Positions 25,612-38,584 are shown, counted from the stretch's first letter. The stretch: DNA of 64,000 nt from Sycobia sp. Sy_11 (GCA_018907035.1 JACCIC010000049.1:1-64000); one strand, 5' to 3'. Made by a program: numbers and translations. Notes: a model not told the origin generated them from the sequence alone.

Positions 25612-26394
25612 GTCTTCGAGGCTCCTCTCGTTTGCGCGGGCACGTCGGTTATTCGAAAGATATTTTGTTTTTATTGGTTTTTTTTTTTTTTTATATCTTT
25701 AAGGAAATAATTTTGATGCGATTCATAAAAAAGTCTGTTTTCTTTTTTTCTTTTTTACAAATTTATAGAATAATAGATAATCTACGCGATAGGTATATGG
25801 ATGCGATTATCGAGTCGTAAATAATGTGAAGATTTTTATTATTTCAAAGTATTAAAACAAAAGTTAATTTTTCTTAAATAAGTTAATACATATAACGCTG
25901 GAATAACCGAACAATAGTAGTATATGATAGTAAACAATAGACATTATTGTGGTCGGCTTTTTTTTTACTTATACCTTTAATTCACTAAAAAACATTCTTT
26001 CCCATATAATACTCAATGACAGCTATGCTAATTTCTTAAAATTTTTATTTTTGTACTCAGATTACCCTGCAATGTTTCGAAAGATTGATTAACATACTTT
26101 TGAGACTGTACAAATTATTTGACACAAAAATTTTTTTTTTCATCTATTCGATATATTCTTATGATATTCATTATCTCGCCTACCGTAATAATATCAACTC
26201 ACACTTACAATGACTATGATCAAAAGTAAGGTGTGCTGTTTTCTTTTATCCTTTCGGCAATATCATTAAAATTATCATTTTACACGTCAAAATAAATCGA
26301 GGTTACAATTTACACATTTTTGAAACAACCTTAATTATGATTGAAAAATTAAACGTAAAAATTAAATTAAAAAAACAGGAGTTTTGACATTTTA

Positions 26395-26433
<39 letters not shown>

Positions 26434-27943
26434 GTGTGCGCGCGCGTGTGTGAGCGTGTGCGTGTATAAATATATAACTTGTAAACACGCTATACAATAT
26501 ACTCTTGAGTGTACATTTACGACTGACCCTTATTTATCTTATTGGACTAACAATAATCCGTACAATATTCGTAATGAACGTATATATTATAATTAAGTAC
26601 CTGACCTATAAATATAAATTTTACTAAAAATGTCTTTTGAGTACGTTTTAATATTCAACTTAAATGGAAAAATAAGACAATTGCGAATAATATGACAAAT
26701 AGAAAGTTTTTTGCTCGTAAGAATAGCGTCGACCCTATGTATGAAAGGTTTCTGCTCGCGCTTTAGTCCCAATTGTTCTGCTTTCGCCCTTTTTAAGCTA
26801 GGATTCAGAGACTTTTCTGTAGAGGCCACACGTTTCTCTTTCGTTCAGCATTTTAATGCATAAATATTCTCTGCAATTATCTTATGTTCCCATTTAAGTT
26901 GTGATTGTTTTTGTACTTTTATTTGTATTTTGTAATTTTATTTCGTGATTATTTCGATCGTATACATATCATTGAGTTTGATAATAAGAAATTTCCTTTC
27001 TGAAATTAATCGTCTTTTTCAATTTGTTTCTCCACCTAGTAATATTCCATTATTGAAATCAAATTGACGATTCAAAGGTTTTTTATGGTCATTAATTAAA
27101 GCGTATCTTTTATTAAGTTTTTTTCTTAATACGCTTTATTTAACGTTAACGATCCCATACATACACCAATGCAACACCGGCATTGCAGTTAGTACACTGG
27201 ATTTTATGCACAATGTGGATAAGTTCGTGCCTTTCTTATTTATCTCTAGCTCGTTTAATTATACTGGTGAGATTATTTTTATCAGAGGAACAGTTAAATA
27301 ATAATAATTTCTTTTTTTTTTAACGAAACATTTGTGTTTTCTTACAATTACACTTAAACATAGATTAATACGTGCATCATAATTTTATTCCAAATTAAAA
27401 AGATTATATTAAGATATTTTCTATTTCGTATTAATATTCTTAATAAGCGGTTTATAAATAACAATACAATCGATATTAATTACTTTTGTTTTAAAACAAA
27501 CAAAAAAAAAACCCTTTTATTCGTATTGGGTTGCTGGTTATTTTACCACCGCGTACGACTAAATTATGTATATGCAATGCCAAGTAACGTCGCAGTGACA
27601 TTTTATTCCTTTTAAAATTTCCAGGACAGAAAATGTTATCCCGTAAGCCATAGAACAGAGACAAAGGTTAAATCATACGCCGGTTCTATACTGCATATTG
27701 TATATATTGCGATAATGCGCTGGGTTGGGCAAAAAATTAGCGATTGAATGTTGCACGAAAAAAGTCCGGGATTCACGTATGGATCGGAATTTTTTACACC
27801 TTAAATTAACAGAAGCGCGAAAATACGACGCGTGAGGTAAAAAATTTTTCGTGATTTTTGAAATTTCACATTTTATTACGCGAATAATAATATGGCCGTT
27901 CGCGAAAATTGAGCGCGAAGTATTGACGCAGCTCTTTCGTATA

Positions 27944-27945
<2 letters not shown>
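25612..27945. other. Mostly AT-rich non-coding DNA
   Basis: Poly-T at about 25677-25692, AT-rich to 26390, a GT/CG array listed separately, then AT-rich to 27500. Around 27540-27860 GC and CpG rise. The minus-strand ORF at 26593-26829 has a charged N-terminal half but no recognisable domain. A possible 18-bp micro-exon (27625-27642) is discussed under findings only. Confidence 0.5.
26399..26466. repeat. (GT)n-(GC)n alternating tract
   Basis: GT repeats (26399-26428) followed by mixed GT/GC up to about 26466; 68 bp of near-perfect purine-pyrimidine alternation. Confidence 0.95.

Positions 27946-27991
<46 letters not shown>
27946..27991. repeat. (TA)23 microsatellite
   Basis: An uninterrupted 46-bp TA run. 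Confidence 0.98.
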
Positions 27992-27993
<2 letters not shown>

Positions 27994-29702
27994 TGAGGAG
28001 TCTTGTATATATGTTGTATATTATATAACTGAGACTACGCGTATATACGTCTTTGCACTGATCCCTCAAGCGATCCTTCAGATGCTCTCGAAAAAGTTCC
28101 GCCGATCTTAGCGATGAATTCCAAAGCCTTTTATATCTACGTCGATAGATTTCCGGGAAAATAGGTCACGAAAGACCGGCGCAGGTGGACACCGGAATTT
28201 CCGTAGATGACGAGGGCGCTGCGATCGACGCGTCGCGTATCTATATACGCACAATGTTCATCGCTTACGGCGATTCTCGGAGATCGAGCGGCCACCGCGT
28301 AACGATGTTCCATTGATTTTATCATATATTATTTGGCAATTAACATATTTATGAAAGGAACGCGTTCATTTCTGCATTTTCGCGAACGAAACGAAAATTG
28401 TGAAAAAAAGTAGGAATACATAGTATGTATTTCGAATCGACTGGGGATGTTTTATTACAAATTGCAATAATGTGGGCACGATATTGGAAAACAATCGTAA
28501 TACATATCTAATGTCGACAACTAACTGTCGATTAAAAAATAAACAATTCCAGAGAGATTAAAATCCAAAGCGATGTAGATTTGAGTAAATGGGCATTTTT
28601 CCTTCATAATTTATTATATATTTTTTATAATTTAAAGAAGGCGTATAATGAAAAGGGAAAAAAATTAAAACGTGAGAAATATGGTTTGAAATACAATATA
28701 TGTATATATTGATTAAATTTTACTTAGAAACTGTAATATTTTCAACGCGTTCAGATGGGTACATTCGATTCCGTATCGTATTAAAGGTTATTGATATAGT
28801 AGTGTATAGTAATGGAAAATTTTTCAAAAATTTGGCATGGCAATATATAAGAAATGAGTCAATATATCACGTGCGAATTTGATAAAGGGTTAGTAAGTGT
28901 GGATAAACGTTTCAGTTTATAAAATCATCGCTTATTGTATGCCAGTGGCTCCCACTGAACTAAATACGTTAATTATATTCCCGATGCGTGTACAAAGAAA
29001 GAAAAGATTTTTGAAAAGAACACCTGTCCCATTTCGTTGTGATGAAAACACCAAAAAAAAAATCTAATTTATGATATTGTAAGGCATTTTAATAAGAGAA
29101 GAAAAAGAACAATGAGATCTAACATTACAAATGCCAGAAATAGTTTTTAGATAGAAACAATATGATAAACCTAACTCGCAAAATTGAATGTTACCCTACG
29201 AATAAAGTATGCTAGGAAGCATTGCAGCAAGTATATTGGTTGATAAAACCTGAAAAAAATGCATAATTAAGTCTTGTTATTAAACTTTGCTCAAATTATA
29301 ATGATGCGCAACTTGATCGGTGAACAATATAAGAAATAGATACGTCTAACGATACGTCGATGATTTGTCTTTGCTTCATCTAATACGAGGTTATATGTTC
29401 CATCTGATATGATTGTCAAATCTATTTACAAGACCTGCTATAATTTCATAATTATATATATTTTTCATGTTGTGTTTGACCATGTCCGTGTCCGTATACG
29501 TGTCCGTGCGTGCGAGCGCGCGCATATAACGCCCTATACTGATTCCCACAATAGAAAGATTCTAATAATGAAAAATCTAGATTCTTTTAGGCCTTTTAAT
29601 GAACAAAGAGTGTCAGTATCGATTAACGAATTAAATTTTTTAGCGCAACGTCGAATTTTGAGCTCAAACTGAACAGATATGTCTATTAAACGTAAGTTTG
29701 TA

Positions 29703-29730
29703 ATTGGAAATACCCATAGGTATTTCCAAT
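29703..29730. repeat. Perfect 12-bp inverted repeat, 4-base loop
   Basis: ATTGGAAATACC and GGTATTTCCAAT flank CATA. It is a perfect hairpin; on its own it could be a regulatory dyad or chance. Confidence 0.85.
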
Positions 29731-29790
29731 ATTTATTTTATTTATCCAAAGCATAAGTATTTAAAAATCTGCTTTTAATATACACACAAA

Positions 29791-29837
29791 CGCGCGCGCT
29801 TGTGTGTGTGTGTGTGGTGTGTGTGTGTGTGTGTGTA
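29791..29837. repeat. (CG)n-(TG)n alternating tract
   Basis: CGCGCGCG followed by TG repeats with one GG slip at about 29816. A CG-to-CA tract of the same kind lies at about 30095-30123. Confidence 0.94.
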
Positions 29838-30681
29838 TCTGTAGGCAAACAGAAAAATTCCAAATTTCGTTGCGATATGTATACTTTTGCACGAAATCAC
29901 GAGAAGCAGAGATCCATTCATCGATTCCGCGTCAGATCTCCTAACTTTCTCTCTTTCGCTATCTCTCTCATTCTCTTTTGTTCTCTTCGCTTCTCTCTTC
30001 ATCCGTATTTTTCGCTCGGAAACGGTTACTGTCCTCGATTCGCGCCTCGCGCGCGCGCCTCTAGAAATAGAAGTCAAACGCATTTTTGGCGAGTTCGCGC
30101 GCGCGCGTACACACACACACACAGAGGGGCGTCCCAAGTATGCGCGTCGCTTCTATATGTGATTCTTCTATGTAACCCTGTGAAGAGGCGCGCGCGCGAT
30201 TTTTCTCGTCTGTATATTACAGAAAAGCGAGGAGGCGCCCCGTTTGAGTAGCGCCTGTTTCTCGTTTACGCATTACGACCGTACACATACATATATAGGC
30301 GATTCGTTCGGGAGAAGAGCGATTTGAGTGAGGCTCTTCGAATTTTTCCGTTAAAAATTTCATTATGCATTTCGAGGCTAGATGGAGTAAAGTAATAAAG
30401 TGTGCAATATTTGATGAAAATTACGTTACATTTATATTTTTAGAAATTTTATTTGCCCCGCGCAAGCACGACAATGACGCCCGTAAGTGCTTTCAAAAGT
30501 ATACAAAAATCTGAGATAAATAAAATGGACTAGCATATTGGAAACTAAACTAGAAGATTAAATATAAATTAATTCGCATACTAATTATCTGATTTTTTTC
30601 TGACGAGATACAATAAGAAAACGCGTAAATAAATTCGCTTACTGCGTATAAATAGCACGATTTTCCATTTTGTTTTTGCGA

Positions 30682-30684
<3 letters not shown>

Positions 30685-30724
<40 letters not shown>
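30685..30724. repeat. (GT)20 microsatellite
   Basis: An uninterrupted 40-bp GT run. Confidence 0.97.
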
Positions 30725-30726
<2 letters not shown>

Positions 30727-30940
30727 TTTAATGATCAGGTGCTTTATAAATTATTCTGCTTCATAAAGGGTAAAAGACGACGTTTTTTCCGAAAATTGCA
30801 AACGCCACCATGGGCGCGGCCTTTCGATTTTTCCAAAATATGGGACGATCCAAATAACGTATGTTCGATTCGAAGATTATTTGGAATGTGTAAGTAAAAT
30901 AAATGAATATGGGCGTCGGGCAAACACAAATATATATACA

Positions 30941-30943
<3 letters not shown>

Positions 30944-30994
<51 letters not shown>
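30944..30994. repeat. (TA)25 microsatellite
   Basis: An uninterrupted 51-bp TA run. Confidence 0.98.
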
Positions 30995-30999
<5 letters not shown>

Positions 31000-32068
31000 A
31001 CCTATTAGTTAATATGAGGCTACTACATAGATTATGGATTCTCGTGACATGTACGCGTCTTACGCCACCGTTGCAACGAAAATAAAATCGTCAAACTCGC
31101 GTTTTCGAGATCTGTTTGAGTTTACAGGGCTGGCTCGCTCCCTCACTCATCAGATTAAATCGGATTAATTATATACATTTCTGACCAATGCTCTTCTATT
31201 CTCGGGGGGGGGGGGAGGCGCCTGTACATGCACGAGTAGACACACATACATATATAGACAGTTTGATACTCGTATGTATATATATATATATATAGAGTAT
31301 ATTAGAAATCGCGACTCGAACAGTGCACAAGTCATATACTGCTCTCATATACGTATACGCGCGTACCATGTGCCTGCCAAGTCTATAGTTATTATTCAAT
31401 ACTAAAATCTTACGCATTTAAAGTCGCGGACTATACATTAGTAATTCGGTAATGGTCGTGTAGTTGCAAAGTCTACATTTATTCCTCTATTCATCTTCTT
31501 CTCCGATATACATTTGTTCACGCTTTTCGCTCATTTCAGTTATTTCTCGAATCCTTCTATTCTCTTCCATCTCTGATTCGCATCTTCGAGTAGTGTTTTT
31601 TTTTCTCTCTAGGATTACATCCGTACTTCTCTTGTTATTCTTGCCGTACTCCTCAAAGATTTTGTCAAGTATGATGTTTGCCCTCTTTACAGTAATCCGA
31701 AAAAAGCTGCTTAATGGACATTTTTCAGGTCAGATTATTTTAACAGTTACACACAGCAATCAGCTTTACCATCCACTTTCATCGATCAAGCCCAATAGCG
31801 TCGATCGATCGTAACTGCGAGAAATTGTAAAAAAGTTATTCCCAACAAGAATAACAAGAACAATAACAAGAACAAAAGCAACGCGAGATTCGAAAGTCCA
31901 AATCGTCATTATTACATTAATACTTTGATCCGCACACATGAAATATTACACAATTGTTATATCGTTTAGCCGTCAAAAATGTTTTTTCTCCTCGTGGATT
32001 TTTGTTGAAGTATGCATGCGTGAAAAATCGACATCCCTCAGTAATTAAGCAGTCTCGGAATTTCCATA

Positions 32069-32072
<4 letters not shown>

Positions 32073-32115
<43 letters not shown>
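32073..32115. repeat. (TA)21 microsatellite
   Basis: An uninterrupted 43-bp TA run. Confidence 0.98.
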
Positions 32116-32120
<5 letters not shown>

Positions 32121-33943
32121 TGATGAAACGTGATATCTCTATCAGGTTGCACCTGTCCCTTCAGCTAATGAGCTTTGCGACATTATTGCAAAATTCAGTT
32201 CGTTAATGCACCTCGTACGAGAATAATCGCACACCGAGATCGTCTTATATCGTATATACAGATGTAATACATTGTATTGTATTCTTTACATATTATATTA
32301 AATTTCAGCTTATACTAAGTCACTGCTTAAATTTATTAAACCTACATCAGCAATTCCATATCTGTTGTACTTGAGACGGAAGATGAAGGAGATGCTCCTC
32401 CGTCGATGGGTGCAAACTACAAATCCTGCAAAAAAAAAAAAAAAGAAAGTAATCACTGGATCACCGCGCGTATAAGTTATTATCAGCCGAAAAGTCAACA
32501 GCGAGTCAATCGCTAGGTGGATTATATGTATATATATCTCTATATCTGTATGTGCCGAATGCCAATAAAATTGTTCGCGCTCGAAGCCACTTTGAAATGC
32601 ATATAGGGTCGCTCGTTCTTTTTGTGAACAAAAAAAAAAAAACAAAAAAAAAAACAAAAAAAAAAAAATAAACTGACGGCGTCCGATGGCCATTTTACCT
32701 TCAGAACGGGGTAAAACGACGAACGGTTCACGAGCATTTGTATTTGCCTGTCGGAAGGTCTTAAGCGAACGCAGTTGAATCATTCTTCAGCGATGCACAA
32801 TCCAATATAGCTCCCTTCCGCTCGTGCGCGTAATATAGCTCGTGTAGCAATATATCAATTATGTATAGTGAATTGGGGCGCTTGAAGCATATTATACCGA
32901 ATTAATGGATCGTTCACCGTTAATTCTCGATCTGACGGCACCCAATCAGCTCGTAACGATGTAATTGCTTTTTATAGCGGCATTTTGGGAATTTCAATAA
33001 ATTGGCATCGTTATAAAGTGACAAAATCGACAGCTACGGCATCGGCCCGGCAACGCTGAAATAACTATAGGCAATAATATTGGCGACGAGCCGGATCGAC
33101 TGCTGGCAAGACACGGGTCTTCGCTCATCGATAAGACAGAGAAAGAGGTTAGAAAACTCGACTGAAGGGGCCAAGAAGCATGTACTTCTGAGGAGCACGC
33201 GTAGAATTCATTTTTCTTGCCGTCACAACTATTTAAAACGTGGATCGTCATCGTCGCGTCCTTCGACACATTAATGCTGACAGTTCCCGTATTGGGCGAT
33301 CGCGTTAGCCTCACGTAAGGCTCGATCGAATTTATTATCACGCGCGTAAACCATATATATGAAGCTTCTCAATCTCCTTACGTATATTGACTTAACTATA
33401 ATTATATCCGATAAGTTATTGTAACATTAGTCCGTGTCACCGTCTCTTTCGTTATAATCTCGTCACTTATTAAATCTGTGCAGTTAAAAGAAATCGTTTC
33501 GATCGAATACTTTGCCTGTGTTGATTTCTTTCACATGTCAATAAAGATATATACTGAATCTTGAGAAACCATAAAAACCTCTATACTGTTTTTCGTCGAC
33601 TGAATATAAGCTATCGATTCGTTCGAAGAAATGTCCCTTAAGCAGAAGGGGAAATTGCGAATGGTCCGATAACCGTGCAACAGTTATAGATATCTGAAGG
33701 CAAGAATATTAGATGAGAAATTAACAAATGTCATTGCGACAAGAAAAATGCTGTCTTTGCATTATTTTAAATTCAAATGTAACAGCACCATTCCTACTTG
33801 CAGTACTCTGGTCTGAAATTTCATTAGTTAATTCGAATAATAAATCTCTTTTCTTAAATTTCGACACGATCATCGCGATATCCACCGTCCTTGCTCGCGT
33901 GTCGCGCCGGATTCATTCCTTTAAATTCAGCATTACTCTAACG

Positions 33944-33946
<3 letters not shown>

Positions 33947-33980
<34 letters not shown>
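33947..33980. repeat. (TA)17 microsatellite
   Basis: A 34-bp TA run; first of three TA arrays within 360 bp. Confidence 0.97.
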
Positions 33981-33981
<1 letters not shown>

Positions 33982-34088
33982 CTCGTGTCCCGCGTGATCG
34001 GGGGTTTGGACTTGGACTCGTTCCCAATTCTTTAAGAGATGAAATCGAGCAGAATACCAGATAATACACTTAGTGTTGACGTATACAG

Positions 34089-34089
<1 letters not shown>

Positions 34090-34137
<48 letters not shown>
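34090..34137. repeat. (TA)24 microsatellite
   Basis: An uninterrupted 48-bp TA run. Confidence 0.98.
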
Positions 34138-34138
<1 letters not shown>

Positions 34139-34252
34139 CATATTGCTAAATTAATTGTTCGCATTTGAACGCACGCTGAAAGCTCTATATATACAATAAA
34201 TATGCCAGATTATAACGGATGCTTATAACGATTTTTGGTAAACGGAGATACT

Positions 34253-34254
<2 letters not shown>

Positions 34255-34299
<45 letters not shown>
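34255..34299. repeat. (TA)22 microsatellite
   Basis: An uninterrupted 45-bp TA run. Confidence 0.98.
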
Positions 34300-34302
<3 letters not shown>

Positions 34303-35557
34303 TCTGTGTGTAAACAAAATAATTAACAAATTCGATTGTGCGATTGTCACGCGATAGACAAGACAGAAATTGTTGGCAATCGTCGACTATTATGTGTAAT
34401 AATTTGATCCGTGCTTTTGAGAAGGTCTCCTTCCGCGGACGGAGCCATCAAATTCGCATCTAAATTCCCTATAAATAACGCGCCGTGTCAGTTATAATAT
34501 TATCTGCGTCAGCGGCCTCGCGATTTTCGCGCGTATAAAATCCATTCATTTGCTTGTTTCTCCCACGATTTACAAATATATTTATTTGTTTATATATTTA
34601 TTTATTTGTTGTTCTTAATTATTTCATGTATACATTTATTAAATATAAGATTAATTGAATGTTCACTGTGAATTTTTTTATTTTATTTTGTCTTGTATTT
34701 TGAAAATAGCTGAACCACTGAAACAGTACTAATGAATATAATAAAATATTTGTTTCGTAATACTTTCCAAGTGTATATTAAATCTTATTTAAATCAACCC
34801 TATTTATTAAACGCTTTTACACATTTTCCCCTGCTTAAAGTTCCCTTTCACTTCACCATGTCGTACGAACGATAACGTAACCTAAAGCTCAGGGTTTTGT
34901 TTGTTTCTATTCCATTCAATTCTATCTTAATACAATAAAGTACGAATAAAGAAAATCTGCTACAAAATTGTTGGTGTATTGAAACTGCTCGAAATCGAAA
35001 CATTGAGCTCTCGAAACATAACTTTCTCACTTCACCAAGGCGTCGGTTCTATATATACACGGTCTTCCTCGAAATAACTGATCAACGCATCACAATGGGA
35101 TCGAGAAGGAATAGTTATGTGTAAATGTGAAGTCAATTTTGAGCTATCCGAATAGTTTTTACGCTACGCGCCAGTGTCCATCAGCCAATCAGGATGCACA
35201 GATCGCGGTCAGTGCTCGTGGACCTGGAGAAACTAGGGTGTACTAACGACGAAAAAAAAGAAAATGGTGGGATCTAGTAACGACTAACATCATGCAACCG
35301 CAGTTAGAAAACGACGTTCTTCACACATCTCAACTACACGTGTAATATTATTATATCATTGGAAAGAAGATTCCAATTTCAATTGCCGGCTTTTTCCATT
35401 GGGAATCTTTTAAAGTTTGTAGTACTTAGTGAATAGAATTTCGATGAGTAGACAAACGAAATTCTCAAATTGATGTGTTGAGGGTTCGTCTTTGAGTGCA
35501 AAAATGAATACTGCGATTTTTACTATGTTTCGATTTATTGAAGAAGTAGTTGTACTA

Positions 35558-36106
35558 AAGTTTGTTTCCGGAATCGAATTTTGACTGCGGAAAAATTGAG
35601 GATGATGCGAAAAGCGTTTGGGGATCAGACTCTGTTGGTACAACAAGTTGAAAGTGTTAAGCGTTAAGAAGAATGTGGCGTCCAATCGGCCAAAAACATC
35701 GACTGATGATCATCAATTCGGCCAATCAGATAAAAGAACTTGTGCTCCAAAAATCGTCGACCGACAAATAGACACCTTTCGGATTCTGTGGAATTTTCAT
35801 TTGGATCAGTTCAAATCATTGTGACTAACAGTTTGGATCTCAGACGAGTCAAGTGCCGATGGTGTCAAAAATATTCAAGTTTTTTAACAATGAGCGTCGC
35901 GTTAACATCTGCAAAAATATAATTTCGGACTATGAGCCGATCATAAAACACATCAGGGCAATGAAACTTGGATTTACGCTTCGGACCCGAAACAACAGAT
36001 TCATCTAGTGAATATCGGACCACCTCCGTATATCGAATATACGGAGAAGTGTATTGCATCGGAAGGGGGCTACATTGAAGGGAATGAAATTGATTTGGAA
36101 ATATAA
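35558..36106 (+). pseudogene. Decayed mariner-like transposase remnant with internal deletion
   Basis: Fragments of a mariner-type transposase are readable in shifting plus-strand frames. An N-terminal K-F-V-x-G / T-A-E-K-L piece leads into K-A-F-G-D-Q-T-L (about 35600-35630). Next is a linker resembling R-P-x-T-S-T-D-D (about 35675-35705). A piece like G-N-E-T-W-I-Y-A-S-D-P (about 35956-35990) corresponds to the region of the first catalytic Asp. The C-terminal signature C-I-A-S-E-G-G-Y-I-E-G-N-E-I runs to a TAA ending at 36106. The distance from the first-Asp region to the C-terminus is only about 110 bp, so the part carrying the second and third catalytic Asp is missing. Several frameshifts and stops are present. 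This lineage differs from the element at 53911-55144. Terminal repeats were not found. Confidence 0.6.
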
Positions 36107-36461
36107 ATAAAGATTTTGAAAATAGAAGAAAATTCACCTTTCAGTTCGATCAGAATAGTATATATATCTCAAGAACAATGACCAATTAAAAGAAAATGTA
36201 TAGACTGACTTTCGACTTATAAAGATGGCAGTCACTAATATGTGTATATAAGAATCGCAAATTATAAAGGAATAAGTTATATATGAATATATAAAGTTCG
36301 TTCAACCGAGAAATCACGCATAGCTGATGCCCGGAAGCAATATTATAAATATAAGCTCATTTGCGTTTAATTAAGGAACCGCGCGAGGATCTGATCGACA
36401 GAGAGAGACAAGAAGAGAGAGAGAGCTAATGTTAATTAATCGTACTCAGATTATACGCTAT

Positions 36462-36464
<3 letters not shown>

Positions 36465-36513
<49 letters not shown>
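36465..36513. repeat. (TA)24 microsatellite
   Basis: An uninterrupted 49-bp TA run. Confidence 0.98.
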
Positions 36514-36518
<5 letters not shown>

Positions 36519-36634
36519 CGGCTTCGAAAACGGGCTAATGATTTTGTTTTCAACGCGCGGCGCGAATTTTCCCCGCGATCTTTTATTCATGAGGCCAGCT
36601 CTCACGATCGAGCGCGGGTGCGCGGGCATCATCC

Positions 36635-36635
<1 letters not shown>

Positions 36636-36680
<45 letters not shown>
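36636..36680. repeat. (TA)22 microsatellite
   Basis: An uninterrupted 45-bp TA run. Confidence 0.98.
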
Positions 36681-36682
<2 letters not shown>

Positions 36683-36923
36683 CAAACGCCGTGCAAGTGC
36701 GCCGGAGCGTTTCATTGACCCACTTGATATTTATTATTCAGCGGCGTTGCCGACTAAATCGGTGGGAGCGCGCACCTCCCTCCACCCACCCTGCAAACGG
36801 TTAGCATTTAAAAATCAATATATGCACTTATATACATGTATATATGTATACCGTGTCATGGACGTCGGCCGGACGTTTAATCGGCAATGATTACTGCGGG
36901 ATTCTTTTCGGTACAGTAATGTA

Positions 36924-36928
<5 letters not shown>

Positions 36929-36991
<63 letters not shown>

Positions 36992-37005
36992 CGCGCGCGC
37001 GCGTG
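36929..37005. repeat. (GT)29-(GC)n alternating tract
   Basis: 58 bp of GT run into GCGCGC up to about 37005. The 77 bp of alternation make it one of the strongest Z-DNA-type tracts here. Confidence 0.97.
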
Positions 37006-37275
37006 CATGTATGAATCTATGTATCTATGTATGTATGTGTATAGGGAGGAGAAAGGGTGGCATGTGATCTAAATATATAATAATCCAGTAGAATTTCCAT
37101 TGAATGGGCCAGTGGAAAAAAATTCTCGTTGCAGTTTAGTGACTTTTGACCAACTGAAGATGAGACAGATATTTTGTAATATATATTGCAAAAACACAAT
37201 TCTTTACGAAAGTAAAGTATATAGATTTTACCGCTAAGCGTCCATAAAAAAGAAAAGGGAAACAGCAATATTTCC

Positions 37276-37303
37276 TACACACACACACGCGCGCGCGCGC
37301 GCG
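37276..37303. repeat. (AC)n-(GC)n alternating tract
   Basis: AC repeat passing into GCGCGC; mirror counterpart of the tract at 36929-37005, 270 bp away and in the opposite orientation. Confidence 0.93.
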
Positions 37304-38544
37304 AGTATATGTTTAATGTCCGTCCCGCTTTACAATACGTATACTTGTTTATACAAATTTAAGCCATCCATTTTTTTCAACATTATTAACCATTATTTAA
37401 TGCTGAAATATGCTAAAACGCATTGTTCTTTCATGTTTATATTTAGCGGTAATTCTTAACAATGCGCATAATTCAAATCGCATAATATTTGCAAAATATA
37501 TATAAACACTTCGTGAAACTTTGACTCTCGCTTCAATTGCTCTAGTATATATATATATATATATAGAGGAGCTTGGAAAACATTTCGCTTTAATTGTTTC
37601 ACTCGGTACGGGGGCTCGTGATGATTTTTTCAATAAATGCCACATAAAGCGCCATAGATTAATATTGCAATAATTTCTTTATAATTGTATGGCTTTGATA
37701 GTTCTACGTGAATAATATGTATTTATTTCAAGGATAATATGTGCGTGTGTGTGTGTGTGTGTAAATTTTATAATTTTATTCATACATTTACTGACATATA
37801 ATGAGACAGTATTTGTTTGCACAGTCACGAAAATCAAAAAAAAACCTGCCCAAATCACTGTGACAAACTTTTGACCGAAGACAATATTTTGATATTGTGA
37901 ATTATAATGTAGCGTAGTTTTTACATTTAAAACATATGATAATTTACGAACAGGATTCTTTGGTGTGTATATAGGTGTCCCATGCGTAAGGGTATACTCT
38001 CGTGTCGGATGTATGAAAAGTTTAAGGTAGTCGGTCGCTTCAATCACCGGCAGATGGCGATGTTCAGATTTTAGCCGGCACGTACTTAAACATATTTTTA
38101 TCATAATTTTTTATATAATAATACTTTATAATAATTTTTTCATAATTTTAACCATTAATTTATTGGTAAAATGCCTTTTGCTGTAATGTACGTATTGTAT
38201 GTTTGCCTCGTTGCAACTAAAATATCATATAGCTTTAACATAATTTTTCGGTTTTTCATTAATCAAAAAACTTGTGCGAAACTTATAGCGTGCAAATTAA
38301 TTGCCTATTTCACGAGACTTGCACTTGGGCATAAACAGTCTCGTTAACTAAATAATCATCTTCCTTGAGTTAGTTTTTTGCTAATAAAAATTTAATAATA
38401 CGTCACAGGAGTTCAATCATTAAATTTACATGGATTAATAGAGACTGTTTTTAACATTATGGATTATATACGCGTATAGGATGCCTGTATATCGCTAAAT
38501 CAGTTTCTTTGCGATTATTAAAAAATAAAAATATATTCATGACG

Positions 38545-38548
<4 letters not shown>

Positions 38549-38582
<34 letters not shown>

Positions 38583-38584
38583 TT

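Larger units (their letters stand above)
27992..30943. other. Unique non-coding DNA with CpG-bearing patches
   Basis: The patch at 28040-28320 is GC-richer with many CpGs and is a reasonable conserved non-coding candidate. 28320-29480 is AT-rich. 29910-30290 is CT- and CpG-rich; ORFs on both strands there (29775-30251) are compositional. No gene was recognised. Confidence 0.5.
30995..35557. other. Unique non-coding DNA rich in microsatellites
   Basis: Includes a run of twelve G at 31204-31215, A-rich tracts at 32429-32446 and 32630-32668, and a GC-richer patch at 32930-33350. A 115-codon minus-strand ORF (32994-33341) in that patch has no recognisable domain. Another GC-richer patch is at 34380-34560. 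No gene is called. Confidence 0.5.

Noticed and set aside
29775..30251. ORFs on both strands around a CpG-rich patch
   Set aside because: Mutually overlapping, dominated by TG/CA and CT tracts, no motif.
31464..31814. 116-codon plus-strand ORF, Ser/Leu-rich
   Set aside because: Composition follows CT-rich DNA; no signal peptide plus domain architecture or splice evidence.
32994..33341. 115-codon minus-strand ORF
   Set aside because: Lies in a GC-richer patch, no recognised domain and no splice context; kept only as a remark in the interval description.
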